Positions 22,981 through 33,769 of a DNA stretch of 64,000 bases are shown here, in pieces; within the stretch, counting starts at the first letter, position 1; each line of letters begins with the position of its first letter. The notes beneath the pieces were generated by a model that had not been told where the DNA came from, searched no databases, and saw only the letters and a program-made list of their open reading frames with translations. The stretch spans positions 19,767,034-19,831,033 of the forward strand of contig OZ024895.1 in assembly GCA_964017195.1 (NCBI GenBank). The letters are read 5' to 3'. The translations under genes and the position numbers were made by a program. The stretch comes from Siderastrea radians. Lineage: Eukaryota > Cnidaria > Anthozoa > Scleractinia > Rhizangiidae.

Positions 22981-24620
22981 AGGGGAGCACCATTGCTAAG
23001 CAAATTTGGTGACCTATTCGATCCGAGAAATTTTGGTTGTGACGTCAGCGTACGCCCGTACAGACTCTGGGGGAGGGGGAAGGGGGTCCCAAGACAACCC
23101 GAAGCGGGGGGTGGATAATGCCATCTTTTCTTGGCGGGAAATCGCGCGGTGCTTTTTGGCAGCTGGCGTTTTTCTTGGCGGGAAATCGCATGACCACCGT
23201 CGCTTTTGAAAAAGAGGTTTCTTTAAAAAGCTGAAAAGTTTATTTAGCAAAACGATTGTTCGACAGTACTGAAGTTTTAAACTTGAGTAAAAACAGGTTA
23301 TATCTATAAATGGGAAAAAAAGTTCGAACGAATACTGGTAGAAGGCAAAAAGGTCAAGTTACGAAAGCTGCCTTCAAAGGACTTCATCTTTGTTTTCTTC
23401 ACGACGGAGAGCTTGCCTTGTCCTGAAACACAACCGTGTAAGTAAAGTTTTTAAAGGGTTTAAGGTGCATGATTTTGAGTATTACGGTCAAAGAAATTAC
23501 GTTTTGAAATGGAAATTTAATTTATGTCATTAGAAATGTGTCATTTACTTTTGACTTTAAAAAATTATTAGAAAACGCGCTCAGATTTGTAACAGATGTA
23601 ATCTTGAACATTTTGCCATGCTCAGCAGATTTCACTCGCGTGGACGGACCCACGATGCTGGGGGTGTAACGCGAATTACATAAAGTATAAACTTACGGGT
23701 CTTATAACAAAATTTTTCAAAAATGATTTCTCTGTCCATTATTTTGTGTTTGTTTATTCATAACAGTAGGTCAAAGCACAATCGCAAGACAACAGCATAA
23801 GCATCACTTCAGTGAGATTACGGCGAATAGTTGCTTTCAATTTTGACTGACGGGTCCATTTCTTGGTGCAATTGTTGATTTTCTTGTCCTAGGAGTTTTC
23901 AATAGTAATAATCTTTTAAGGACGTTCGCGCGAAAAACTTCTACGACACAGATTTTTTTCATACTTTGGCTACAGTCAGATAATGAGTTACCTATGTCAG
24001 AAATGCAAAATAGATTGGGGGGTCACCGACTTCGTTTTCGAAATAAAGCGCGTCGAAACCTACCCCAATTTTGGCAAATCGGCCCTCGTAACTCGACATG
24101 GCCTCAGTGCTTGTTAGTTGAAAAATACTGAAGATGAATCGCCGTATACCCACTTTCTTAGTCAAATTTTACTTACGTGGGTCTGTTAAGCAAATAATTT
24201 GAACCGGTGTCATCCTTTTAGTTAAACTCAGCCTCTAAGATAGACTTTTACGAACACTGTGCAGCTTCAATAACAGCAGAATTCGATGATGCGAGGGCAG
24301 AAAAATTGAAAAAAATCAAACTTCCGCAATACAGATTTTCTTTAATTTTTCAAAAAACGTAGATAATCGACAAAGAAAGTGATCTATCAAAAGAAAATAT
24401 GGGGTCACCGAACATTTAAGAGAGTTAAACCCATGCATAGATCTTAATATGCCCACTAGCGCTATTTATCTCCATATTTCTGCAACAGCGCGCGCGCTCA
24501 ATGCGTGACGTGGCATGGCATCACGAAGTGAATTGCGTGCGCAGTAAGGATGCGCAGAAACAATTGGCGCGAACGTCCTTAAGCGAATCCTCTTTCGGTT
24601 CTGATTAGAAAAACCACAAC
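22981..24620 (+). mobile_element. AGCGGAGC-end repeat family, copy 4 (right end lost)
   Basis: Begins around GGGGAGCACCATTGCTAAGC without the outermost AGCGG. It follows copy 2 closely through GGCGGGAAATCGC and ACAGTAGGTCAAAGCACA to GTTTTCAATAGTAATAATC. It is split by the TTAA element at 23920-24578 and then continues only briefly (AAGCGAATCCTCTTTCGG) before unit U1 resumes. Confidence 0.65.
23920..24578. mobile_element. TTAA-flanked MITE with GGACGTTCGCGC ends
   Basis: Left end TTAA|GGACGTTCGCGC and right end GCGCGAACGTCC|TTAA give 12-bp terminal inverted repeats and a TTAA target duplication, as in piggyBac and Kolobok elements. Copy 3 of the host repeat reads TAATAATCTTTTGAGC with no insert at the matching place, so this is an empty-site comparison within the window. 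No ORF. A diverged relative in inverse orientation lies near 54375-54500. Confidence 0.8.
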
Positions 24621-25859
24621 GTGGCCATAATGAACTTCCTTAGAATGGACCAATCAATGGACCTTTGAATAGACCTATTTGAACATTTGTACGTGCGTTC
24701 TGTCTTTTGTTCTGAAATGCAGCTCACTTAAGCAAAAACTTCCTGCCGTCTTAAACAAAATATTTGCGTTAGTGGTAGATTGGATTATGGATGATGCACA
24801 ATTCAACAAGATGTAAACCACGGAAGGAAGCCAGTTTCGCTGGAGGTTGTGTTATTGGTGTCTTAATACCGTTTCTCTGGTGAATTTTTGCTGTTATAAT
24901 GGTACAAATACTTGGGAACGAAAATAAGCGAAACCATGACGAGGTTTCCATAATCATCGTAGCATTAAGTACCAGCTAGTGCGAAGTTAATATCATGCGG
25001 TTAGTGCTAAAAAAAGAAGAGTCAAGTAGTTTCATCCGCAAAACTGTCTTATGTGATAATTATAGTGTGTATTGTCAGAATTAAGCAAATAAGTTTACAG
25101 TGTTTGTGGAAGCATTCCGTAAATTGTCAAACAAAACCTTACCAAGAATAGAGTGACCGGTTAAATTTTCATTCACAGCTGAACAGTATTTAAATTGAGT
25201 AGTCGAGTTTTCCCTAGAACATTTTTGTATATAGCACGTTTTCCAAGAAATCAGGGAAGAGGGAACTTAAAATGTTGTCCATCCAGGCCATCCGATCTCA
25301 AACACACTTGATTCTGAGAGTATTAGTGCACTGATGCGAGAATATTTGACCATTATATTTACGACTTTTATACCTTGATTTGTGGTTTTTGCCTTTCAGC
25401 ATTGCGCTACTAACAAAAGCTGACATAGTTTCCATTAAAAATTGCAAAGAAAAAGCGAATACATTGTTATTCTATATAATACAGTCGCAACCACGTCCCC
25501 TGCCCTGGAGCAACTCCGCACACGGGGGTTAGAAAACCGTTGGGACGAGTCTGGTACACGCAGACAAGCACCGAGTTTCCAGACCCCAAGGTCCTTTGAT
25601 TGTGCATTCAAATGGTCCTACGCTCACTAAGCTCTGGTTAACCTGCGTAGAAAGCACTTCCATAGACTTTTCCGCACGTTTGAAGCATTTTTTTTTTGCT
25701 TTTTGGCGAAGGGAAAATGGGAACGAGGGGAAAAATGGGAGAGGGAGTAGGCTCCGGTTGTGAGAGGGACCAAGAGAGGGAAGGGAAAATCTTGCCCCCA
25801 AACCCCAGGATTTTGCAAAACGCCCCTTGACCTTTCATAGTTCAATGAATTCACAACGT

Positions 25860-26230
25860 GACAGTTCGTCAATAAAATAACTAAGCGAAGTCATGGCAGA
25901 TTTTAAAAATTTCTCTTCCTACAAAACCAAATCCTCCCATTTTCTGCCTCGCCCCAATTTTCGCGTGGCCATAAAGCGAAAATGCTTCAAAAGAGCGTAA
26001 AAGCCTACGGAAACGCTTAGTACGCAGGTGCGTACTCTCGCATCTGAATAGCCGCTATCTTGGGTTGTCCAAGATGGGCGGAACAAGCTGGTTTTATAAA
26101 GTCCAGGCTCTAAAGTTTAAACGGAAAATAAATTTAATGGCCAATCAGTACACGTGGGTTGGGAGGGGGGGGGGGAAATGTGGAGGAAAGTTTACCCAAG
26201 ATTCAGAGGTGGAGAGTATTAATTTGTCCC
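25860..26230. other. Right part of unit U1
   Basis: AATGCTTCAAAAGAGCGTA to GCATCTGAATAGCCGC matches 37530-37612, and GATTCAGAGGTGGAGAGT matches 39211. No gene. Confidence 0.5.
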
Positions 26231-26246
26231 CTGTCAGGCCTGTTCC

Positions 26247-26900
26247 ATGGCCGCATGCGTTCCTGCGGTAAGCAAATGGTCACGTTTCACGCATGAAATG
26301 TCACACTCTGTTTCCAATCTGCCGGGAAAAACCACCAGACAAAAACTCGCGCGCGTTCCACTCGTCTCTGTCTTGAAGAAAATCAAAAAACAAATTTGGA
26401 TCCTCCTTATCCGGTTTGCCCTAAACTGCAAGTTCAAGCAGCATTTTACTGTCAACGAGACCGCCAGACATTTTTCCACAAGGGTTCGGGAGCATTTATT
26501 TTGAGATCGTAACTCCCGTATTTACAAACATTTGAAGGATTCTGAGTCCTGCAGGAATCTCTGTTCGGAGGCTTGCCTTTCCATCTTAGACTCGGCCCCT
26601 ACAGTTTTTCAACTCAAGAAGCCTTACACATTGGATGGGAGCGGCCCTCGCTGAACAAGTAACTCAAGCATTTAAACTTATCACTTTTGTTTTAAGGTTT
26701 CGCTCATTATCACCGTTAATTTGTATTATTTATTTTTTATTTCTTTTTTCGCGTCTTCTGCAATAAGTCTTCATTTACTTTGTAATCAACACTCTTTTGT
26801 TATAATTTTCTTATATATATAGTTACAACCGTGCTATGTTCTGTAGAACTGATGATGGATGTTGTAACATCCGAAACATGTCTTCAAAACTAAAACGTGT
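26247..26900 (+). pseudogene. Penelope-like element 3' end with broken GIY-YIG nuclease
   Basis: Readings in different frames give the distal half of a GIY-YIG endonuclease of the Penelope type: NETARHFSTRVREHL near 26450 (the conserved Arg and Glu region), then YKHLKDSESC-like and EACLSILDSAP-like sequence near 26520-26600, and a reading ending near 26690. At least two frameshifts and a stop break it. The 3' flank (GATGTTGTAACATCCGAAAC near 26863, CTAAAACGTGTTGTCGTC) is typical of the untranslated end of such elements. No reverse transcriptase remains, so it is 5'-truncated. Confidence 0.65.
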
Positions 26901-26904
26901 TGTC

Positions 26905-27970
26905 GTCTTTCTTAACTGCGTGATAACGAAAAGTTTACGAAGTTTATAAACTGGCCATTCTCGCTCCCAGAGCCTACGATCTGTTCGGTGGCTGGGATCG
27001 TAGGGCTCTGGTATCAGCCATTACTGGATCGTGAAATTCACGACATCTGGTAGCACATGTCTCATTCGTTAAGGCGCTATTGTGCCTGCTCTATTCTCGT
27101 CCCTGGAGCTCTGGGCATGACAATTCTGACAACAACCGAGAAATTTGAATTCCTATCGATCGAGTCATGGTGTTAGATCGACTAAAAGCTGTTCGGGACC
27201 CTCTAAATCTCCTGTAATTAGCGGAAAACCTCAAGCTTTAAAAGGAACAAACTTAAGAAGTTGCCTTTCGTGCCGTAGTTGTTCAGGACAACGATTGTCC
27301 CTGCATTTTGCTCACGGGTTTTGGATTTGTATCTTGCCTGAATAAAGGTATTGCATTTGAGTTATACTCAATTTTATTACATTCGTCTGGTTTCCGTTGT
27401 ATGAGAATGTCAACTGTGTACTTATCGTTTCGCCACTAAACGCTACACTGTATTACGTTTTACCCCATCAAAAATTTTCAGAAGCATTTGGCGCCCAAGT
27501 TTTTAAACATCGACATCAAGAGGTCATTACAAAAGTTGATGTGACAGTTACATGTAAGTTTATTTATGGACAAGCTGTAGTTTTGTAGGAAATGCTGTAG
27601 CGAGAAAAGAATCGCTGGCATTTAGCAACAATCTGTAACACTTTGAATTCTTGCGTGCTTAACCAAACAGCAAAATTTGGTCGCTTGATCTGCCCTTAGC
27701 CACATGCAATATATTTTAAAATTAATGCCCTGATTAATTCAGCCGGAAATAAAACGTTATGCGCAGAAGCCACAAAATTTTAACGTTATTGGGCATACAG
27801 TTTGAATCAGCCAATCAAAAGAAAAAAATAAAATTTTGGCCTTTACCAAAAGCTACACGAGACGTAATTTAAAAAAAGCGGCGTAGCTCTGGGGACGAGA
27901 ATGTAAACTGGCAGGACCACAGCGACAGGCGTTGAGAGTTGCCGGATCTTAAGTAGACCTGGATCAGTAA
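26905..27970. other. No gene; remnants of inverted-repeat elements
   Basis: CTCCCAGAGCCTACGATC at 26967 and GATCGTAGGGCTCTGG at 26996 form a hairpin. CTCGTCCCTGGAGCTCTGG at 27097 recurs in inverse form as GAGCTCTGG/AGCTCTGGGGACGAG near 27884. These are ends of small DNA elements. The short frame 27397-27588 is not convincing. Confidence 0.45.
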
Positions 27971-27978
27971 AACATTTG

Positions 27979-28221
27979 AAGTAAAAAAAATATATACGGA
28001 ACGACTGATCCTTATAGCAGTAAAGAAAGACACAGAAGACAAAATACATAAAACAGAAAATGTATGTAACAAAAAAGTGCCCGATATTTCTGAAGGTTTG
28101 TTTTGCAAACCGAAATATCGGGCAATGTTTTGTTACATACATTTTCTACTTTATGTATTTCGTCTTCTGTGTCTTTCTTTACTGCCGTAAGGATCAGTCG
28201 TTTCGTATATTTTTTTTACTT
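27979..28221. repeat. Hairpin (foldback) with ~108-bp arms
   Basis: AAGTAAAAAAAATATATACG...ATACATAAAACAGAAAATGTATGTAACA...GCCCGATATTTC returns as its reverse complement across a loop of about 25 bp (AAGGTTTGTTTTGCAAACC), with only a few mismatches. Both strands therefore carry the same open frame starting MYVTK(K/H)CPIF and reading through the centre. These are consequences of symmetry, not genes. Confidence 0.9.
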
Positions 28222-28329
28222 GAAAAGTTTACGACCCATCGACCAAGTGTAAGGGAAGTACTTCATGTTGATCCCCATGTAGTCTTCCTAATAATACAGT
28301 CTCCCTAATATTTGATGGATAGGAAAGAT

Positions 28330-28460
28330 GAACGTTTATTCGTTTGTCTCACCATGGAATCGCTTTGAGTTGTTTGATCGAGACGTTTCGACTGCAATAC
28401 TGCTAGTCTTCATCAGGCGATGAGGTCGATTGTTTACGTGTCGCTATTTGTAGCATGTTG
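28330..28460 (-). repeat. Probable Penelope-like terminal remnant
   Basis: On the minus strand GCAGTCGAAACGTCTCGATC and CAAAGCGATTCCATGG resemble the terminal segment found downstream of the GIY-YIG domain in Penelope-type elements. There is no coding sequence. Based on motif resemblance only. Confidence 0.4.
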
Positions 28461-28619
28461 GTTCGCTGCTATTGGTGCATTTCGATCCTCATTGTTATTC
28501 CGACTATTAGATGTTGTTCTCTCACGGGTCCGCTTTGTGGTTGATCGGCTGTTGTGCTTTTTGATCGTAGGTATACAAGCTTGCGGTTGGTTTCATTTCC
28601 CAGTTTTTAAAAAGCCATT

Positions 28620-29679
28620 TTCCCTTAACAGACAAGGACATGAAACACAAACATTTAGATTTATCAACCGAAATGATGAGGTAAATTGGCACCGAAAAGA
28701 AATTTAGAAAGTGAAGATTCGAGCGTTAGCCCTTTGTCAGAGCGATTCGCTCTGATGATCCAAATTTTTTTAGCCCAAAGAACACTCCCTTTAATTAATC
28801 ACATCCGCACGTGCACAAAAAAAGGTCCCAGCCCTATTTATTTCCGCTTTGTAAGTAAATAAGGCCAAGGGCAAATGTCGAACTTTATACATGCATATGC
28901 AGAACATAACGCAAATGAGTAAAAGCTATGTTGTTTTTCCTGAATTTACATCAAGTTTGGCACATGCAAGGTTCAACGTTTGACCTAGGCCTGTGACGAG
29001 TCCATTTTTGGCATTTACGTCGTTGACGGTGATAGCCAATTAAAAGCACACTTTAACTACATAAATTATTTCTCTATGAAGTTTCAGGAGAATACTCAAT
29101 GGATTCTTTAGAATTTTTTTAGTAGAAAGTCCTGATTACAGAGATTACCGATTGTAGAACTCAGGTTAGAGTCTATAAGAGTCTAGAAATGTATAGGTTT
29201 GGATTGGCTGTAAATGCCTGGGTTCTTTCGGGATTTCTTTTGTTTTTTTGTTTGTTTGTTTGTTTGTTTTTTGTTTTTCTTTTGTACAGACCTCTTCTTT
29301 CTGAAAAATCTGTTGTCCTCAGGATTTTTGAACTGCGGTTGGCTTACGGAAAATTCCCACTGTTTCCACTTTAATAGGGCCAATTAAAGTCAGACGTCCT
29401 AATGCAAATGCGCAAAAGCTATTGTTCTCTAATCACTCTCCGGTAAAAAGAAAAGCAAAGCATTTTCACACTAAATTCCAACAAACACAGACAAGAATCA
29501 GTAATAGGCACCTCGTTTATTTATAACTACTGATACCACGGACTACAGAAGAACAGTGGTCGTCCTAAATGCGAAGGATCATTACAAAATATCAAATTAA
29601 TTAAATAAACGCATTTTTAACTTCGCATAACCAAAATTTACGTGAAATTTACAGCACCCGAATGAAGGTTCCCTTTCCG
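28620..29679 (+). repeat. Repeat unit, near-identical to 40604-41335
   Basis: ACATTTAGATTTATCAACCG through ATGTATAGGTTTGGATTGGC and on to TTTTTGAACTGCGGTTGGCT matches 40613-41335 with few differences by eye. Similarity to U1 then continues (CAAACACAGACAAGAATCAG, CCACGGACTACAGAAGAACA) up to the insertion at 29680. No ORF; (TTTG)n at 29247. Confidence 0.85.
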
Positions 29680-30142
29680 CAGGGAGCGCGCGGCCTATTT
29701 TAAGGTGAGGGGGCTAACACGATCGGGGCTGGGGGGGGGGGGAATGACAGCCTTACGCCAAATTTTTTATCTTTTTAGTGACTAACACTGCATCTAGGGC
29801 GGCCAAGTATGTTGAAAGCTGTCAGTTTATACCTATCATATAGAGCACGCGCAATACAAATTGGAACATGGAAACACATGGACCATGCATGCGCCATGTG
29901 AATTGATTTTATTTAAACTGATTGTGTTATATATAGACCCTTAAGTAAAGGATCAAGGCTATACAAGGGTATCAAAGTCTTTGACCAGCCAGTGACTAAT
30001 AATGTCGATACTTACGGCACGTTTTGGTGGCTTAATCCAGAATAGAAGACAATATACAGTTAGCGTTTTCTCAGTTTTTACGGAATTTGGTCGGAACGTT
30101 TTGGTTTACGCAGAATAGGAAAATTGCATTCTTCTATAGCTA

Positions 30143-31241
30143 TAGCCTGTTCCGGGCGTTCAGATAGTGGAGGGCGAGCGAAAAATAAAGCGAGCAAAAG
30201 AGCGTGGAAAAAACGAGGAGAGACTGGGGGAGAGCACGAGGGAACGCCTGTGAAATTAATTTTAAAAAGCCCATGCCGCCCACTTTAGACCGCCAACAGC
30301 GGCAGAGAAACATGAACCCAAGGTCAGGTCAAAGTAAACAAGAAAGTTATGCAATTATGCTCACCGAAATAGGTTTCTCCCGAGTTTGAAGCGTTGGGAA
30401 AAGTACTGGTGATGCTTTAAGAAATCTGACATGCCGAATGGACATTGCAAAATTTTCTGCGATACGGAAACGCAAATGTCATCTTCACTACTGGACCAAT
30501 AAAGGTAACGACAATCACAGACGACTTTATATACACATCGGTTTATCAAATTGATGAATAGAAAGCTTTTCACTCTGTGACGGAATGAACTTCGTCGTCT
30601 TCATCGATTGCGATGGCTACGATATGTTTGTTGTTGTTCTTTCCTCCACTCCTTCAACAGCAGGCTTCATGACTTTCATAAATAATCTAGCCGATCCATT
30701 TCTCCTGCTGCTTCTTCGTCTACTTCGATAGCCAGCGCTCTAATTCCGATGCTTTGAAGCTGTTCTACTTGGTCTTTCATGATTACGACAAGCGGAGTGA
30801 CCACAATTATCTTAGAAACAGCGTTTCTTTGCAATGCGTTGATTAAACTTGGAAATAGTTGAAAGATCAAGCTATTTCCAATCCTGTTGGAAGAATGGCG
30901 ATGAGACCTCTTCCCAGAAACACGTTTTGAACACAATCTTTTTATTCCATTTGCAAAGTATCCACATTTGTTAAATAGTTAAGCGCTTGCCGTAAACAGA
31001 TATTTAACCGTGCGTGACTCATTTCTTGTCTGCGTCAACAACCCTCTGGTGTTGACAGGAGGTGTCAAATTTGGCCAATCAGAGGGTATACCAGATTCTG
31101 GTATACCGGAACGGCTTCCTTTGAGAAAATTTCACAGGCGTTCCCTCGTCCTCTCCCCCAGTCTCCCCTCGTTTTTTCCCGCTCTTTCGCTCGCTTTAGT
31201 TTTCGCTCGCGCTCCACTATCTGAACGCCTGGAACAGGCTA
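30143..31241. mobile_element. Long-TIR element with 9-bp target duplication, carrying a RecQ-like fragment
   Basis: CTATAGCTA flanks both sides (30134-30142 and 31242-31250). The terminal inverted repeats are about 118 bp and some 90% alike: TAGCCTGTTCC(G/A)GGCGTTC at the ends, GAGACTGGGGGAGAG inside. Long TIRs with a 9-bp duplication are the habit of Mutator-like elements, though no MULE transposase is present. The only recognisable cargo is a minus-strand helicase fragment. It sits inside the CAGGG-ended element, so it is the younger insertion. Confidence 0.8.
30676..30936 (-). pseudogene. RecQ-type helicase fragment inside the long-TIR element
   Basis: Minus-strand reading with NSLIFQLFPSLINAL, KIIVVTPLVVIMKDQVEQLQ and SIGIRALAI, matching motifs I to Ia of RecQ-family DNA helicases. 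The P-loop is damaged: a one-base loss sits just before it and the conserved Lys is Asn (GNS). The remaining motifs (DExH box onward) are absent; the reading stops at 30676. It is a captured or decayed piece of a helicase gene that may once have belonged to the autonomous relative of the element. Confidence 0.7.
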
Positions 31242-31250
31242 CTATAGCTA

Positions 31251-31985
31251 GGGAGTCGGTATTTTGGATATTCTATTAGGAATAGCCAGGATAGTCCTAC
31301 AATAATGCGTCTGAGCCTGTTCTTTCATCTCTTGACACATTTTAAGCCATATCCTTCAAGGTGCAAACCTTGACGTATTCGCTTTTAAGATTTCAAACAC
31401 AAAATTATTTGATATCCATAATAATCGCTTATTATCGTCAACTTATTTGTTTCAAACTTATTTGTCATCGTTAGAAGAGAAGGAGATCTTTCGGCAGCTA
31501 TCCTGATTGCAAAGTTTTCATGCATATAGAGAAGCTTGAAGAAAGAAACGTTGATTTTCAGCAAATATCAAGACACGTTTTTGCCGATAATCCTATCCGC
31601 GGGAGACAGACTACAGTTCGTACTGCCCGGGCCAGACAGAAACGAGAGTCGACGACAGTTCAAACTCTATAAGAGCTGAAGGGAGTCAATGAGAGTTCAC
31701 GAGAGTTAGAGGCCAAACAATAGCGAGAGTGTCAACTTCCGTCGATAGTAATGAAAATCTGAGGAGGTTCAAACTCTTCAAGATAGAGTTCTCTAGAGTG
31801 CACGTGAGTTTTAATTAATCAAGCCAAATGAGAGCAAGGCGATTTGAACTTTTGTAGAGTATTCCGTTTCTATTCGGTTTCTGTTTGGTCCACATGAAAA
31901 TTACATCTAACTGGGGAAAATCAAGCACTAGTTAACCCTGAAACTAATCATTTACTAATGATTTTTCGAACTTTTTGATAATTTT
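31251..31985. other. Interior of the CAGGG-ended element; nothing recognised
   Basis: Contains a run of GAGAGT-like motifs at 31645-31740 (ACGAGAGT, GGGAGTC, ATGAGAGTTC, ACGAGAGTTAG). No ORF of note. Confidence 0.4.
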
Positions 31986-32050
31986 TTTTTAATGGCACCA
32001 AAAAGTGGGGGGGCTAAGGCCCCCTCAGCCCACCCCTCGCGCGGTCCCTG

Positions 32051-32283
32051 TTCCACCTGAATAAATTTTACGTTATGGTAAACGAGTGACCTTGAACTGC
32101 AAAGAACACCTATATATACCTGACTGACAAATAGTCATGCGTGCTTCCAAACCATTAACTGAAAATGTGATAATATCCGCTACTATCCCGACAAGTCCGA
32201 GCTATCAGAACAAAACTTCCATTTCCGTAACATGACAAAATACATTTGTTTTTGCTAATTTGCATTAGGTTCGGCGGATTTGT
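32051..32283 (+). repeat. Repeat unit, continuation after the insertion
   Basis: ACCTGACTGACAAATAGTCATGCG to TTTGCTAATTTGCATTAGG matches 41808-41970 almost exactly and 22075-22230 more distantly. Confidence 0.85.
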
Positions 32284-33545
32284 ATGGGAATTTAACAAAT
32301 CATTTCTAGAATCGTAAAATAATTTGGTTTTCGCAAATAAAATTCCTAATTTGTTTTAGTTTGTGTACACAGTGAGTTCCTTGGTTTTGTGTGCTGATTT
32401 GAGCTTATTTAAAGCTATTTAGGCGAGTTTCTTTCATCGCTCACATACTGTGTAAGTAATACTGAAAGGCTGGAACCAGAATATTAACAAGGGCAAAGAA
32501 ATACGAACGATTTTCGCGTCGAAACCTACCGGGTTTCAGTTTTTTCCCCCTAGAAACAAAGAAGGATGACGTTCTTACCTTTTGACGCAGGTCAGAGGCA
32601 AATTATGTCAAATAATCTTACATATAGTCAACATGTGTTAAAACCATTCGATATGAGCCGTGGCAGGCATCCTGGGTACACTGAACGCGGCTGGGACTGG
32701 GCAGGAGGACAATTTTTATGCCTACAAGGAGACTTTGAAACAATTAGTGTATTTGCCCCTGCAGGGTTTTGGCCCCAAAACCCGAGGAGGCACCCTAGAA
32801 GCCCCCGCGTATAGAGAGGAAAATTTCGCGGTAGCAGGAAAACTCTCGATTTTTGAGAACACGGCTCGCAAAGGATTGCCGAAAAGTACGCAAATGATTG
32901 CCGAAAATTCGCTGGGGTTGCATAAACACTAAAGCTTTTTAGTAGATAAATTTAAGTTTATTTGTTGAAAAATCGCATCGAAGTCCATTCGATCTAGAGT
33001 CGAACTGCGGACGTCAAATAGCCGATTTTACAAGACTTGGGTAAACGCTACAGTACGGTAAATGTTGTTTTAAATGCTGATTTGCCTTTCAAAAATTGTT
33101 TAACTGGTCGTTTGATCCAGATTTCTATGATTTTTGCAATTTTTTTTCGCAAAGCAGCTCCAATTTTGATCAACCGGTCGCCACTAACTGCACTATTAAA
33201 GTCATGTCTGCAAGAGTTACATGCGTGTGTCCATGCACACAAGAAAATCTAGAGTTTTTCGCTACTAAAAGCAAATGTATTGTTTATTTGAATAAACTCT
33301 TGGCTGGAAAACCTTTTCTGTCGATTATTCTGTCCATTTCACATAAGTGATGGTGGGATTTAAGAAGCAACGCAGCGTTTTGTAAACACGGACTAATTTG
33401 CATAAACGAGTTGAAATTTGATATACAACAACCTGTGGGAATGGGAAATTTCAGCGATGAACCAAACTCGCCAAATAAGGAATTTTATTTGCGAAAAACA
33501 AATTATTTTACGATTCCAGAAATGAGTTGTTAAATTCCCACACAA
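32284..33545. mobile_element. Element with ~75-bp terminal inverted repeats
   Basis: TTGTATGGGAATTTAAC...TCGTAAAATAATTTGG...AATAAAATTCC at the left is the reverse complement of GGAATTTTATTTGCG...CGTAAAATAATTTG...GTTAAATTCCCACACAA at the right. The repeat unit breaks at its left edge. No target duplication is clear and no transposase is seen; the frames at 32566-32932 and 33037-33350 carry no known domain. Confidence 0.65.
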
Positions 33546-33769
33546 ACGCTTATATTTGTCACCATGCTCGCACAGTGAGCTTGGGTGACCTGTGGTTCAG
33601 TGTTATCGTTGCTCATATTTTCATTAACAATTGTAATAACTGTTACATATATACAGCGTTGTTTCAGCATTCTTATTTAACTAAAGATGGCATTAGGTAT
33701 GCAGAAACGTGTCTTGTTTAAAACTAAAATGTGTTGTGTTTTTCCTTAAATTACTTTAAGTTCTGTTTA

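Larger units (their letters stand above)
21620..26225 (-). repeat. Multi-kb repeat unit U1 carrying gene A's first exon
   Basis: Collinear with parts of 28.6-29.7, 32.05-32.28, 33.77-35.1, 35.6-37.76 and 40.6-44.38 kb. Shared landmarks in plus order are TTTTTGAACTGCGGTTGG, CCACGGACTACAGAAGAACA, CTGACTGACGAATAGTCATG, CAATCCCGACAAGTCCG, the signal-peptide exon with its 5' flank, GGATTATGGATGATGCACAA, CACAGCTGAACAGTATTTAAA, GACCCCAAGGTC and CCTCGCCCCAATTTTCGCG. It is interrupted by repeat-family copy 4 and a TTAA element, and its promoter-side block is present twice (22670-22890 and 24605-24830). Minus is given because its only exon is on minus. Confidence 0.75.
29680..32050. mobile_element. CAGGG-ended DNA element inserted in the repeat unit
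   Basis: Left end CAGGGAGCGCGCGGCC and right end, read inward, CAGGGACCGCGCGAGG are inverse of each other. The repeat unit is interrupted exactly here (GTTCCCTTTCCG before, TTCCACCTGAATAAATTT after) and resumes as in U1, where the text runs on uninterrupted. The ends recall hAT-type elements; a clean 8-bp duplication was not found (TTCCG/TTCCA is the best). It contains a G12 run at about 29729 and the nested element 30143-31241. No transposase was recognised. Confidence 0.6.

Noticed and set aside
27843..28308. Two similar ~60-residue hydrophobic proteins on opposite strands
   Set aside because: Both are the two readings of one hairpin; symmetry makes them alike.
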